NCBI RefSeq assembly: GCF_000316035.1
Contig: NZ_ANHX01000011.1
Coordinates: 62,001-126,000, forward strand
Direction: 5' to 3'
DNA: 64,000 bases
Source of the DNA: Paenibacillus sp. PAMC 26794
GTDB taxonomy: Bacteria; Bacillota; Bacilli; Paenibacillales; Paenibacillaceae
Position numbers and translations under genes: made by a program. The notes beneath the pieces are model-generated. The model worked only from the letters and a program-made list of their open reading frames with translations. It had not been told where the DNA came from and did no database searches. Positions 38,232-48,942 of the stretch are shown here, piece by piece (position 1 is the stretch's first letter; every line of letters starts with the position of its first letter).

Positions 38232-38296
38232 GGGTTGTAACTGTTGAATCAGGCAAAGCCGTATACCTTGAGAAAAGGGATTGGTTTGTCTTTTTC
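38232..38296 (+). promoter_or_regulatory. RAT antiterminator in the licT2 leader
   Basis: Bases 38232-38260 (gggttgtaactgttg...caggcaaagcc) are RAT-like; the 3' part can pair imperfectly with ggtttgtc (38283-38290), followed by TTTTTC, as a terminator. Confidence 0.75.
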
Positions 38297-38315
38297 TGTA
38301 TATTGGAGTGATAAA

Positions 38316-39158
38316 GTGAAAATCGAGAAGGTGCTGAACAATAATGCTGTAGTTGCGATGAATGACGAACAACAGGAAGTTATTATCATTGGCCGGGGGA
38401 TTGCTTATCAGAAGCGGGCGGGTGATATGGTTTCCGAGCAGCATATCGACAAGATATTTACTTTACAGAATGAAGATATTCAGGAAAACTTCAAGGCATT
38501 AATCTCAAGCATTCCTCTGGAATACATGAAAGTATCCGAGGAAATCATCGCTTACGCCAAACTGAAACTTGGCAAGAAATTAAATGAGAGCATTTACTTA
38601 CATCTCACAGACCATATTCACTTTGCCATTGAGCGGTATCGCAAGAATCTGCCCATACGCAACGGCTTAATCTGGGAGACAAAGCAGTTATACAAAGAGG
38701 AATATGAAGTCGGAATGGAAGCGCTCAATATGATCTGTGATCAGTTTGGTGTGATCTTGCCCGAGGACGAAGCCGGTTTTATGGCACTTCACTTTGTCAA
38801 TGCAGCTTTGAATGAGGAAATGCCCAACATCAAGAGTATGACGCAGGTCATGCAAGAAATCTTGACAATCATCAAGTATCATTTCAAGATTGATTTTGAT
38901 GAGAACTCACTGACATTTTATCGCTTTGTGACGCATTTGAAGTTTTTCGCCCAACGTTTGGTGAAGGGAAAACATTACAAGAGCAACAACGATGATGAAC
39001 TGTTCCTGATGATTCAGAAAAAGTATCCGGCAGCACACAAGTGCTCGGAGAAAATTAAGAAATTCATTGAAAGCAACTACACGTATCAACTAACTGACGA
39101 AGAAATGATGTACTTAACGATCCATATTGAGAGAGTTGTGAATGCAACTTCTGAATAA
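38316..39158 (+). CDS. licT: BglG/LicT family transcriptional antiterminator (module 2)
   Basis: 280 residues from a GTG start at 38316 (KIEKVLNNNAVVAMNDEQQEVIIIGRGIAYQKRAGD), the standard start of LicT proteins, with TGGAGTG five bases upstream. A longer frame from 38244 begins inside the RAT and is not plausible. CAT domain 1-56, then PRD1 and PRD2 with histidines in LTDHIHFAIERY, FMALHFVNAA, RFVTHLKFF and LTIHIERV. It is clearly paralogous to LicT1. It probably controls the licT2 and bglP2 leaders and, since bglP3 has no licT of its own, also the bglP3 leader. Confidence 0.92.
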   Translation: MKIEKVLNNNAVVAMNDEQQEVIIIGRGIAYQKRAGDMVSEQHIDKIFTLQNEDIQENFKALISSIPLEYMKVSEEIIAYAKLKLGKKLNESIYLHLTDHIHFAIERYRKNLPIRNGLIWETKQLYKEEYEVGMEALNMICDQFGVILPEDEAGFMALHFVNAALNEEMPNIKSMTQVMQEILTIIKYHFKIDFDENSLTFYRFVTHLKFFAQRLVKGKHYKSNNDDELFLMIQKKYPAAHKCSEKIKKFIESNYTYQLTDEEMMYLTIHIERVVNATSE

Positions 39159-39177
39159 TCCCATAGATCAGCTTGCA

Positions 39178-39273
39178 GGGTTGCAACCACTAGGGCAAAA
39201 CCTGAACGCTTGAATGACAGAACATACCGTTAACCGGATGTTCCATACATTCAGATGTTCAGGTTTTTTTATT
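39178..39273 (+). promoter_or_regulatory. RAT and terminator between licT2 and bglP2
   Basis: RAT-like bases 39178-39203 (gggttgcaaccactagggcaaaacct) overlap a terminator arm; aacctgaac (39199-39207) pairs with gttcaggtt (39257-39265), then a T run. Confidence 0.85.
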
Positions 39274-39325
39274 CTCTCCAATATGCTTCGAATCCGTGTC
39301 TAGCCAGAAAGGAAGAAAAGACTTC

Positions 39326-41263
39326 ATGAAACACGAGCAATTAGCCAAAGACATTCTGTCTGGCGTTGGCGGTAAACAGAATATTAACAGCGTGGTGCAC
39401 TGCGCGACCAGACTTCGTTTCAAATTAAAAAATGACAATAATGCCAAAACAGACGAACTCAAAAATTTACCTGGAGTTATAACGGTAATGCAAAGCGGGG
39501 GGCAATACCAGGTAGTTGTGGGTAACGAAGTGTCTGATGTGTATAAAGCCTTGTTACAGGTGGGTAATATGAATGCGGATGAACCGGTCTCAAGTGATGA
39601 TTCAGAATCTTCCGGTAAAAAAGAGAGTCTCTTGGGTCAGTTTATCGACTTGATCTCAGGTGTATTTACACCCATTCTCGGCTTGCTTGCTGCAACAGGG
39701 ATGATCAAAGGTTTCCTGTCCATGTTTACTTCTCTCGAATGGTTGGACCCGGCTTCAGGAACATATCAATTGTTGAATGCTGCAGGAGACTGTCTGTTCT
39801 ACTTCTTCCCAATCTTCCTGGGTTACACAGCTATGAAAAAATTCGGTGGATCTCCATTCCTCGGGATGGCCATCGGAGCATCACTTGTATATCCGACCTT
39901 ATCAGGCTTTAGTGGTGGGGAACCGCTCTATACGCTGTTTGCAGGCACATTGTTTGAATCACCGATTCATATCACGTTCCTGGGTATTCCCGTTATCTTG
40001 ATGAGTTATTCCTCATCCGTCATTCCGATTATTATTGCTGCTTATTTTGGGGCAAAGGTAGAAGCGTTCTTCAAAAAGATCATTCCGTCTGTTGTGAGAA
40101 CGTTCCTCACGCCATTCTTTACGATTTTGATTGTTGTTCCAGTAACATTCCTCTTGATTGGTCCAATCGCAACATGGGCAAGTCAACTGATTGGTGCGGG
40201 CGTATCGGGCATCTATGACTTGAGTCCGTTGGTAACAGGTATTGTTGTTGGTGGGTTGTGGCAAGTATTGGTGATCTTCGGGTTACACTGGGGTATCGTA
40301 CCAATCATGCTGCTGAATCTGTCCACACTGAAAGCAGATCCGATTCTGGCGATGATGTTTGCTGCTTCTTTTGCTCAGATTGGTGCTGTTCTTGGCGTTA
40401 TGCTAAAAACGAAAAATACTAAACTCAAATCACTGGGTGTTCCTGCCTTTGTATCAGGGATTTTCGGTGTAACTGAGCCTGCTATTTACGGTCTTACTTT
40501 GCCATTGAAAAAACCATTTATTATGAGTTGTATTGCTTCTGCAACCGCTGGTGGTATTATTGGATTCGCAGGTTCCAAAATGTTTGTATTTGCTTCAGGA
40601 ATCTTCGGTGTTCCTGCGCTGATTAGTCCCACAGAAGGGATCAACTACGAATTCTGGATGGCTATGATTGCTACTATCATTGCTTTTGTGCTAGGCTTTG
40701 TTCTCGTTTATTTTGTAGGATTCAAAGATCCTGCTAATCCGGAGGCTGCAAATCAGGCTCCAGAGCCAGTAAAAGAAGAGAAGGCTGCACTTGAGCCTAA
40801 TCCAAACAATCGCTACGAAATTGCCAGCCCGATGACGGGTGATGTGGTTCCTTTGCAAGAAATTAATGATGCTACATTTGCTGGTGAACATATGGGTAAA
40901 GGGATTGCTATTCGTCCAACCAGTGGACGAGTTGTATCCCCGATTAATGGTGTGGTTCAGACGATTTATCGTACCAAACATGCGATTGGACTGGTAGATG
41001 ATCAAGGTGTAGAGATTCTGATCCATATCGGTCAGGATACGGTACAGCTCAAAGGTCAACATTTCACTGCACATGTGAAAGACGGAGATCGTGTGAGTGT
41101 TGGCGATCTGATCGTTGAATTCGATCTGCAGGCCATTATTGAGGCGGGATATGAGACCGTAACACCTATTATTGTAACCAATACAGCTGATTATTTGGAC
41201 GTGGTTGCTACAACAAATCGTGAAGTGCAAGAAAAGGATAAATTGATTACGGTTATTGGTTAA
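39326..41263 (+). CDS. bglP: PTS beta-glucoside transporter, EIIBCA (module 2)
   Basis: 645 residues from the ATG at 39326 (MKHEQLAKDILSGVGGKQNINSVVHCATRLRF), with AAAGGAAG upstream. Domains as in BglP1: EIIB (Cys in VVHCATRLRF), EIIC with many membrane segments and GVTEPAIYGL, EIIA with LIHIGQDTVQLKG. It is much closer to BglP3 than to BglP1: long stretches are the same, for example the start of EIIC and GQFIDLISGVFTP versus SRFIDMISGVFTP. No bglA follows it; a terminator does, at 41308. It probably depends on BglA1 or BglA2 for the hydrolase step. Confidence 0.92.
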   Translation: MKHEQLAKDILSGVGGKQNINSVVHCATRLRFKLKNDNNAKTDELKNLPGVITVMQSGGQYQVVVGNEVSDVYKALLQVGNMNADEPVSSDDSESSGKKESLLGQFIDLISGVFTPILGLLAATGMIKGFLSMFTSLEWLDPASGTYQLLNAAGDCLFYFFPIFLGYTAMKKFGGSPFLGMAIGASLVYPTLSGFSGGEPLYTLFAGTLFESPIHITFLGIPVILMSYSSSVIPIIIAAYFGAKVEAFFKKIIPSVVRTFLTPFFTILIVVPVTFLLIGPIATWASQLIGAGVSGIYDLSPLVTGIVVGGLWQVLVIFGLHWGIVPIMLLNLSTLKADPILAMMFAASFAQIGAVLGVMLKTKNTKLKSLGVPAFVSGIFGVTEPAIYGLTLPLKKPFIMSCIASATAGGIIGFAGSKMFVFASGIFGVPALISPTEGINYEFWMAMIATIIAFVLGFVLVYFVGFKDPANPEAANQAPEPVKEEKAALEPNPNNRYEIASPMTGDVVPLQEINDATFAGEHMGKGIAIRPTSGRVVSPINGVVQTIYRTKHAIGLVDDQGVEILIHIGQDTVQLKGQHFTAHVKDGDRVSVGDLIVEFDLQAIIEAGYETVTPIIVTNTADYLDVVATTNREVQEKDKLITVIG

Positions 41264-41307
41264 TTCTGCTTTAGTGCGTATTTATAAATGTGAATATTAT
41301 ACAATAC

Positions 41308-41347
41308 AGAGACCACTTCGATGCTTTCGAAGTAGTCTCTTTTTTTA
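41308..41347 (+). terminator. Terminator after bglP2
   Basis: agagaccacttcga pairs with ttcgaagtagtctct, loop tgct, followed by T7. The region 41348-41392 is AT-rich upstream sequence. Confidence 0.85.
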
Positions 41348-41392
41348 TTTTCGCTCAATCAAGTGTATTTGTGAATTTAATAAAAATAAGTG

Positions 41393-41445
41393 TTGCAAAC
41401 GTAGTTCAGATGTACTATGATGAGTTCAAGAAGTAAGCGCATACA
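41393..41445 (+). promoter_or_regulatory. bglP3 promoter with cre-like site
   Basis: TTGCAA (41393-41398), 17-base spacer, TATGAT (41416-41421). AGTAAGCGCATACA (41432-41445) is a cre-like site in the same position as at licT2. Confidence 0.65.
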
Positions 41446-41451
41446 TCAATC

Positions 41452-41481
41452 GGGTTGTAACTGTTCAATCAGGCAATGCCG
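41452..41481 (+). promoter_or_regulatory. First RAT of the bglP3 leader (licT2-leader type)
   Basis: Bases 41452-41481 (gggttgtaactgttc...aggcaatgccg) match the licT2 RAT at nearly every base. A small hairpin follows (atcctc...gaggat, 41485-41502) but no U tract, so its terminator appears lost. Confidence 0.7.
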
Positions 41482-41562
41482 ACCATCCTCAGTTCAGAGG
41501 ATATGGAATGCAACTTACTTTCGTTATCCAAAAAATTAAATACCAATGTGTACAGCCTTACA

Positions 41563-41661
41563 GGGTTGCAACCGTTAAGGGCAAAACCTGAATTGCTGAA
41601 TAACACGACTGATTTCCGGACGATCCGGTATGTTGTGTATGTTCAGTGGTTCAGGTTTTAT
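41563..41661 (+). promoter_or_regulatory. Second RAT and terminator of the bglP3 leader (bglP2-leader type)
   Basis: RAT bases 41563-41589 (gggttgcaaccgttaagggcaaaacct) match the element before bglP2. The terminator pairs aaaacctgaa (41583-41592) with ttcaggtttt (41648-41657). Confidence 0.85.
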
Positions 41662-41707
41662 TTGTTTCAAAAGTCATGGGGAGTCTACTTAGAGAGGGAG
41701 AATTACA

Positions 41708-43621
41708 ATGAGCAACTACGATCAATTGGCTAAGGACATTCTGTCACGTGTAGGTGGTCGCGAGAATGTAAACAGTGTATTCCATTGCGTAACAAGACTG
41801 CGGTTTAAATTGAAAAATGAAAGCGTAGCCAAAACGGAAGAACTTAAAAATCTGCCAGGTGTTATTACTGTCATGCAAAGTGGTGGACAATATCAGGTCG
41901 TTATCGGCAACGAAGTGCCGGATGTATATAAAGCAGTTGTTAAGGCGGGGAATTTCCCAAGCGAAGGTCAGTTTGAAGAGGAAGCAGACAACTCAGGTAA
42001 AAAGGTAGGGTTGTTTAGCCGATTTATCGACATGATCTCCGGTGTGTTCACACCGTTACTCGGTTTGCTGGCTGCAACAGGTATGATCAAAGGTTTTACA
42101 GCCATGTTTTTATCATTTGGATGGATTACAGATACTTCTGGAACGTACCAACTGTTGAATGCAACGGGTGACTGTCTGTTCTACTTCTTCCCGATCTTCC
42201 TTGGTTATACTGCAATCAAGAAATTTGGCGGTTCACCGTTCCTGGGTATGGCGATAGGTGCTTCGTTAGTTTATCCTACCCTGTCCGGTCTGACTACCGG
42301 AGATCCACTGTACACCTTGTTTGCAGGGACGTTGTTTGAATCACCGATTCACATTACGTTCCTGGGTATTCCGGTTATTCTGATGAGTTATTCAACATCG
42401 GTTATTCCGATCATTGTTGCTACATTCTTCGCTGTTAAAATTGAAAGATTCTTCAAAAATATTATTCCTAAAGTCGTTAGCACGTTCCTTGTTCCATTCT
42501 TTACTTTGCTCGTTATCGTTCCGGCAACGTTCATTCTGATTGGTCCAGTATCCACTTGGGCAGGCCAGTTGATTGGTGCAGGAGCAACAGGCATCTATGA
42601 TTTAAGTCCAGTTGTTACAGGTTTGATTATCGGTGGATTGTGGCAAGTGTTTGTATTGTTTGGTCTTCACTGGGGACTCGTGCCAGTCATGCTTCTTAAC
42701 TTGAGTACTTCTGGGGCTGATCCGGTAATTGCCATGTCATTCGCCGCCTCCTTTGCCCAAATCGGTGCCGTACTTGCCGTTACACTGAAAACCAAAAATA
42801 CGAAATTGAAATCTTTAGGTATTCCGGCCTTCATCTCTGGGATCTTCGGTGTAACCGAGCCAGCAATTTACGGTGTGACACTTCCACTGAAAAAGCCGTT
42901 CATCATGAGCTGTATTGCAGGTGGTATCGGTGGAGGTATCTTGGGATTAGCGGGTTCGAAGCTTTACATGTTTGGCGGACTTGGCGTATTTGGTTATCCA
43001 ACCTTCATTAACCCAGCTACAGGCGTTGATTCTGGATTCTACATGGCAATAGTAGCTACAGCGGTTGCGTTCATCCTTGGCTTTGTTCTGACGTACGTAG
43101 TTGGATTCAAAGACAAAGTGGAAGCTACACCAGCTCCAGCACCTGTACTTGATCCAAATCCGAACAGCAGATACGAAATTGTAAGCCCAATGGCTGGTGA
43201 AGTTGTTGCACTGAACGAAATTAATGATGTAACGTTTGCAGGAGAGCACATGGGTAAAGGGATTGCAATTCGTCCAACCAGTGGCAGAGTGGTATCTCCA
43301 ATCACAGGTGTCGTTCAAACTGTATATCGTACCAAACACGCCATTGGTCTAGTAAGCGATGATGGTGTAGAGATGCTGATCCATATTGGACAGGATACGG
43401 TCAAGCTGAAAGGTGAACATTTTACAACCCATGTGAAAGATGGAGACCGTGTTAACGCAGGTGACCTGATTGTTGAGTTTGATCTGCAAGCGATTAAGGA
43501 TGCAGGATATGAGACGGTTACACCCATCATTGTTACTAATACTTCAAATTATCTGGACGTTGTAGGAACGAAAGATGCATCCGTTCATGAGAAAGATAAA
43601 TTGATCACGGTATTAAGCTAA
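41708..43621 (+). CDS. bglP: PTS beta-glucoside transporter, EIIBCA (module 3)
   Basis: 637 residues. EIIB has the cysteine in VFHCVTRLRF, EIIC has GVTEPAIYGV, and EIIA (about 500-637) has LIHIGQDTVKLKG. The protein is a recent paralogue of BglP2; linkers and the end of EIIC differ most. RBS GAGGGAGA before the ATG, bglA2 34 bases downstream. Expression should depend on an antiterminator encoded elsewhere, most simply LicT2 immediately upstream. Confidence 0.92.
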   Translation: MSNYDQLAKDILSRVGGRENVNSVFHCVTRLRFKLKNESVAKTEELKNLPGVITVMQSGGQYQVVIGNEVPDVYKAVVKAGNFPSEGQFEEEADNSGKKVGLFSRFIDMISGVFTPLLGLLAATGMIKGFTAMFLSFGWITDTSGTYQLLNATGDCLFYFFPIFLGYTAIKKFGGSPFLGMAIGASLVYPTLSGLTTGDPLYTLFAGTLFESPIHITFLGIPVILMSYSTSVIPIIVATFFAVKIERFFKNIIPKVVSTFLVPFFTLLVIVPATFILIGPVSTWAGQLIGAGATGIYDLSPVVTGLIIGGLWQVFVLFGLHWGLVPVMLLNLSTSGADPVIAMSFAASFAQIGAVLAVTLKTKNTKLKSLGIPAFISGIFGVTEPAIYGVTLPLKKPFIMSCIAGGIGGGILGLAGSKLYMFGGLGVFGYPTFINPATGVDSGFYMAIVATAVAFILGFVLTYVVGFKDKVEATPAPAPVLDPNPNSRYEIVSPMAGEVVALNEINDVTFAGEHMGKGIAIRPTSGRVVSPITGVVQTVYRTKHAIGLVSDDGVEMLIHIGQDTVKLKGEHFTTHVKDGDRVNAGDLIVEFDLQAIKDAGYETVTPIIVTNTSNYLDVVGTKDASVHEKDKLITVLS

Positions 43622-43631
43622 TTCAAACTAA

Positions 43632-45098
<1,467 letters not shown>

Positions 45099-45125
45099 TA
45101 CAAGGTGTCCGACGCTATAGAATAG

Positions 45126-45165
45126 ACACAGAGCAGTCTCGTTATTACGGGATTGCTCTGTGTTT
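45126..45165 (+). terminator. Terminator after bglA2
   Basis: acacagagcagtctc pairs with gggattgctctgtgt, followed by a short T run. Confidence 0.75.
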
Positions 45166-45258
45166 ATAAGGGGATGAATTTGACCCTTGATGTGGCTTTC
45201 AGATATAATAAAGAAATGAAGAGAATCTTGTCACTTAAGAAGGGAGGAGCATCCACTC

Positions 45259-45324
45259 ATGAAGAAAAAATCACTTGCATTTATATCTTCGGGATATGGA
45301 TACTCCACTGCTGTCTTTTTCTAG
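45259..45324 (+). CDS. Candidate 21-residue peptide or gene remnant
   Basis: ATG at 45259 has a strong AGGGAGGAG upstream and reads MKKKSLAFISSGYGYSTAVFF before TAG. The MKKK plus hydrophobic beginning looks like a cut-off signal peptide; no continuation in another frame is convincing. It could be a real small peptide, a remnant or chance. The rest of 45166-45411 shows nothing else that I can name. Confidence 0.25.
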   Translation: MKKKSLAFISSGYGYSTAVFF

Positions 45325-45411
45325 AATCTATTCCAAGGGTGAGGTCTGCCCAAAATCGGAAGAAATTAGGAAATAACGCAGAAAAATCTTAAGAATGACG
45401 AGGTAATCCAA

Positions 45412-45810
45412 ATGAATATGGACAAAATTACTAGAACAAATCCAGAAAATATGCCAGCTCCTGTAGGTCAGTACACGCATATTACAAGAATCCCGAGGAA
45501 TGCAGAGTTATTTGTGACTTCGGGTCAAATTGGAGCAGATCAAAATGGACTCTTTCCAGAGAGTCTGAATGAGCAAGTCACTAATACATTTAATAATATT
45601 AAAACAGTGCTCGAATCTGAGCGTTTAGATGCTGAACATATTATCAAAGTGAACGTATGGGCAACCGAGAAAATCGATTGGGATTTCTTATATGCCGAGT
45701 GGGGACAATTATTTAGTACGGATTATCCTGCAATGACGATTGGATATATTACGGCGTTAGGTCTACCAGAGATTAAAATTGAAATAGAGCTTTGGGCAGC
45801 AAAAGTGTAA
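45412..45810 (+). CDS. RidA-like (YjgF/YER057c/UK114) family protein
   Basis: 132 residues, a single RidA-fold domain: ITRIPRNAELFVTSGQIGADQNG, NTFNNIKTVLESERLDAEHIIKVNVWAT, and YPAMTIGYITALGLPEIKIEIELWAAKV. In canonical RidA the arginine of the YPAR motif binds the imine substrate; here that position is Met (YPAM), so ordinary 2-aminoacrylate deaminase activity is not expected. It fits the non-archetypal Rid groups of unknown role. RBS GAGGT before the ATG; terminator after. Stands alone. Confidence 0.8.
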   Translation: MNMDKITRTNPENMPAPVGQYTHITRIPRNAELFVTSGQIGADQNGLFPESLNEQVTNTFNNIKTVLESERLDAEHIIKVNVWATEKIDWDFLYAEWGQLFSTDYPAMTIGYITALGLPEIKIEIELWAAKV

Positions 45811-45830
45811 CATCGAATACTTTTTAACCA

Positions 45831-45872
45831 AACGAAGGAGCATCTCACTTACAGATGCCCCTTCGTTTTTTA
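45831..45872 (+). terminator. Terminator after the RidA-like gene
   Basis: aacgaaggagcatct pairs with agatgccccttcgtt, loop cacttac, followed by TTTT. It lies just before the end of the convergent subtilisin gene. Confidence 0.85.
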
Positions 45873-45930
45873 ATTTGTGAAAAATGGAAAGGATATGCCC
45901 TGTGTGCAATCATGAGCGATAGTAGGTGTA

Positions 45931-47088
45931 TTATGGCACCTGCAAGCTCTGATAAGCATTCAGTCGACCATATGTCCAGTAGATCCCGGAGCCTGATACC
46001 GGATCAGAAGCGAAACACAGCGCATCCCGAATCTGAGCATTTGTTTTCCCTTGTGCAGCGAGAAGTGCAGCCACTCCAGCCACATGAGGGGCAGCCATGG
46101 ACGTCCCGCTAAGGTAGGCATAGGAACCACCCAGGTATGTGGATAGAATGGTATCACCCGGTGCAGCCATATCCACCCAAGAGCCATAGTTGGAGAAATT
46201 GGATTTGAGATCGGAGGGATTGGTTGACGCGACAGCAATCACGTTTGGATACGATGCGGGTACGATTGGGAATGAAGTGTTGTCGTTACCGGCTGCAGCA
46301 ATAATTACAGCTCCACGATCCCAAGCATACTGTACGGCAGCTTGAAGGAAAGCATTTCCCATCGGCCCACCAAGGCTTAGGTTAACAACCTGTACACCGT
46401 TATTAGCAGCAAAGACAAGCCCATTACCAACATTACCTACCGTTCCTTGCCCGTTGTTATCCAGTACCCGGAGCGGAACGATGGAGGCGAGTGGTGCAAC
46501 GCCTGCGATGCCCACACCATTGTTGGTAACGGAGGCAGCGATCCCGGCTACATGGGTGCCGTGACCGTTCCCGTCCTCAGGGATGTTATCATAATCAACA
46601 TAATCATAACCGGGGAGGAGCTTGGAGGCCAATTCTGGATGGTTCAGCTGTACACCGGTATCGATAATGGCGATTTTGACAGAGCTGTTACTCTGAGTAA
46701 TGTTCCAAGCAGCGGGTGCATTGATTTTGGACAGGTTATACTGATAAGGAAAGAATGGATCATTAGGGGTGAAGGATGCCTCAACGAGGTAATTCGGCTC
46801 TGCATGTTCAATAAGTTCATGATCTTTGTAATGTTTTAGCATCCGGTGCATTTTTTTGCGGGATTCCATGCGGTACCATCCTAAATCTGCATAGGTCTCA
46901 GCAACTTTACATCTCCCTTTTTTGTGAAGGGTGTGCATCTCATCCTCGGTTGTACCTTCCTTGAATTTGACTAAGAGCTGCTGGGGAGCGTGAGGGTGAA
47001 ACTTGCTCTCGGCACGTTGGTCCAGATAACGGTACACGAACCCGATTACTAGCAAAATGAAAGCAAAAACACCTAACCATAACCACAT
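45931..47088 (-). CDS. Membrane-anchored subtilisin-like serine protease (S8, thermitase type)
   Basis: 385 residues from the ATG at 47088, with GGAGGGAG about nine bases upstream. An N-terminal membrane segment (MWLWLGVFAFILLVIGFVYRYL, residues 1-22) replaces a cleavable signal. A propeptide-like region follows (about 35-105: LLVKFKEGTTEDEM...EHAEPNYLVEA), then the thermitase-type catalytic domain with Asp143 (IIDTG), His176 (GHGTHVAG), oxyanion Asn268 (AAAGNDN) and Ser330 (SGTSMAAPH). All active-site residues are present. Probably a surface-tethered protease; whether it is released by self-cleavage cannot be said. Confidence 0.9.
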   Translation of the reverse strand: MWLWLGVFAFILLVIGFVYRYLDQRAESKFHPHAPQQLLVKFKEGTTEDEMHTLHKKGRCKVAETYADLGWYRMESRKKMHRMLKHYKDHELIEHAEPNYLVEASFTPNDPFFPYQYNLSKINAPAAWNITQSNSSVKIAIIDTGVQLNHPELASKLLPGYDYVDYDNIPEDGNGHGTHVAGIAASVTNNGVGIAGVAPLASIVPLRVLDNNGQGTVGNVGNGLVFAANNGVQVVNLSLGGPMGNAFLQAAVQYAWDRGAVIIAAAGNDNTSFPIVPASYPNVIAVASTNPSDLKSNFSNYGSWVDMAAPGDTILSTYLGGSYAYLSGTSMAAPHVAGVAALLAAQGKTNAQIRDALCFASDPVSGSGIYWTYGRLNAYQSLQVP

Positions 47089-47299
47089 GAGCGTTTCTCC
47101 CTCCAATATGGATTGTGACACGCCTTATCGTATGCAAACTCTATCGGACTGCGTGGGCACTCTTTCAATTTGGTTAGTAGTGTAGATAGGTTGATAGGAA
47201 GGGATAAGTTCGGTAAGATGAGATGAAGAGAGCCGATTTGGCATGAACAAGATTCAAGGAAGGGCCAAGAAGTAGCTCTTAATACAGAGGATAAGGAAT

Positions 47300-47830
47300 G
47301 TGGTTTTATTGACACAACTTCAGAGTATACCGACAGTCACACCAGTTCAGGCACACCAGATTCATGATGCCATTGATTTTGCCATGCGTGTACGCAGAGA
47401 GGTATTTCCGATGATGAATCATACGAAATTGCCTGTAGACTTCGAGCAGTTCAGAGAACATTATCTGGACTCCGATGGTTCGATCTTTCTTGTTGCAATG
47501 ATGGAGGATGCGGGCATCGTCGGGTCTATTGGGATATTACCATATGATGGACGTATCGAAGCTGTGGAAGGTCGATATGCAGCTCAATCGGCTGCCGAAA
47601 TAGTAAAATGTTATGTAGATCCCGCGTATCGTAGGTTCGGCATTGGTTCGATGTTGATGAACGAACTGGAGAACGTGGTAAAGGATATGCACTATACGAC
47701 GCTGTATCTGCATACACATCGCTTCTTGCCAGGAGCCGTAGATTTCTGGAAACGCCAAGGGTTTACAGTTATTGCTGAGCAGGATGATGACTGGCAAACC
47801 GTACATATGGACAAGTTGGATTGTATGTGA
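47300..47830 (+). CDS. GNAT family N-acetyltransferase
   Basis: 176 residues from a GTG start at 47300, with GAGG at 47287-47290. The acetyl-CoA loop is CYVDPAYRRFGIGSMLMNELENVV (R-x-x-G-I-G), followed by TTLYLHTHRFLPGAVDFWKRQGF, the typical end of the fold. The substrate is unknown. It is divergent from the subtilisin gene and 118 bases before the HAD gene on the same strand. Confidence 0.82.
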   Translation: MVLLTQLQSIPTVTPVQAHQIHDAIDFAMRVRREVFPMMNHTKLPVDFEQFREHYLDSDGSIFLVAMMEDAGIVGSIGILPYDGRIEAVEGRYAAQSAAEIVKCYVDPAYRRFGIGSMLMNELENVVKDMHYTTLYLHTHRFLPGAVDFWKRQGFTVIAEQDDDWQTVHMDKLDCM

Positions 47831-47948
47831 CCATTGGAAACGGAACCGAAATTCTGACCACATTTTTGGAAAAATTGATTGATGATACTATAACTCTTGT
47901 ATACAACAACATAGACATATACGAGATACATGATGGGGGCATAAGAAG

Positions 47949-48809
47949 ATGCAAGAAACGAAGCGAAAAATTGTTTTTATTGATATTGATGGCACATTGG
48001 TCGACGATGACGGAAACATTCCGTTGTCAGCACAGAAGGCTTGTAAACAGGCCAGAGAGAACGGACATCTGCTCTATTTATGTACAGGCCGATCCAAAGC
48101 AGAAATTTATGATTCCATCTGGGATGTCGGATTCGATGGTCTGATTGGTGCAGGTGGGGGTTATGTGGAGTTTGGCAAGGACGTGTTATATCACAAAAGG
48201 GTAACAGCGGAAGATGTTCGACATATGGTCGATTTCTTTAATGAAAATGGCATTGACTTTTACCTTGAATCCAATTCGGCATTGTATGCGAGTAGCAATC
48301 TTCAACCTCACCTGGAACGCCGTATCTATGGTGATGTGGAGAATGACCCTGTAGCCAGAGAGAAGAAGGAGCTGAAACCGCACCCGTTTATTGCCGGATT
48401 AACGTATGGTGAGGCCGACCTGTACAAGGATGATGTGAACAAAGTATGTTTCTTGGAGAGCTCAGCTATCCCGTTTGAGCGGATCAAGCAAGAGTTTGAA
48501 GGGAAATTCGAAGTCATTCAGTGCACCGTGCCGATTTTTGGTGAAGGAAGTGGTGAGCTAATGATCCCTGGCATTCACAAAGCCATTGCGATAGCCGATC
48601 TGCTGAAGCATCTGGGCATGTCCCAAGAAGATACATTTGCCATCGGTGATGGCATGAATGATGCGGAGATGTTGGAATTTTGTAACATCGGAATTGCCAT
48701 GGGTAATGCAAAGCCAGGTCTGAAAGCCATTGCAGATGATATTACTGGAACAGTAGAGGAAGATGGATTGTATCATAGTTTTGTGAAGTATGGATTGATT
48801 GAGGGATAA
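47949..48809 (+). CDS. Cof-type HAD-IIB phosphatase
   Basis: 286 residues. Motif I IVFIDIDGTLVDDDGNIP (nucleophile Asp in DIDGT), motif II YLCTGRSKAE, motif III lysine region, motif IV AIGDGMNDAEML. Cof family members dephosphorylate sugar phosphates, pyridoxal phosphate or similar small molecules in the cytoplasm; the substrate cannot be predicted. The ribosome binding site is poor (GGGGGCAT). End of the plus-strand group; a minus-strand micro-ORF follows. Confidence 0.87.
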   Translation: MQETKRKIVFIDIDGTLVDDDGNIPLSAQKACKQARENGHLLYLCTGRSKAEIYDSIWDVGFDGLIGAGGGYVEFGKDVLYHKRVTAEDVRHMVDFFNENGIDFYLESNSALYASSNLQPHLERRIYGDVENDPVAREKKELKPHPFIAGLTYGEADLYKDDVNKVCFLESSAIPFERIKQEFEGKFEVIQCTVPIFGEGSGELMIPGIHKAIAIADLLKHLGMSQEDTFAIGDGMNDAEMLEFCNIGIAMGNAKPGLKAIADDITGTVEEDGLYHSFVKYGLIEG

Positions 48810-48942
48810 GATAATCCGATTCACACGAAAAAGATGGTAACACACATATCTGAAAGAATTGTCGTTGAACTTGAAATTAGTGTATTCAGATACTTAAGAT
48901 AATGAGGAATAATAAGCATCGAATGATCAGATCAGAACAAAA

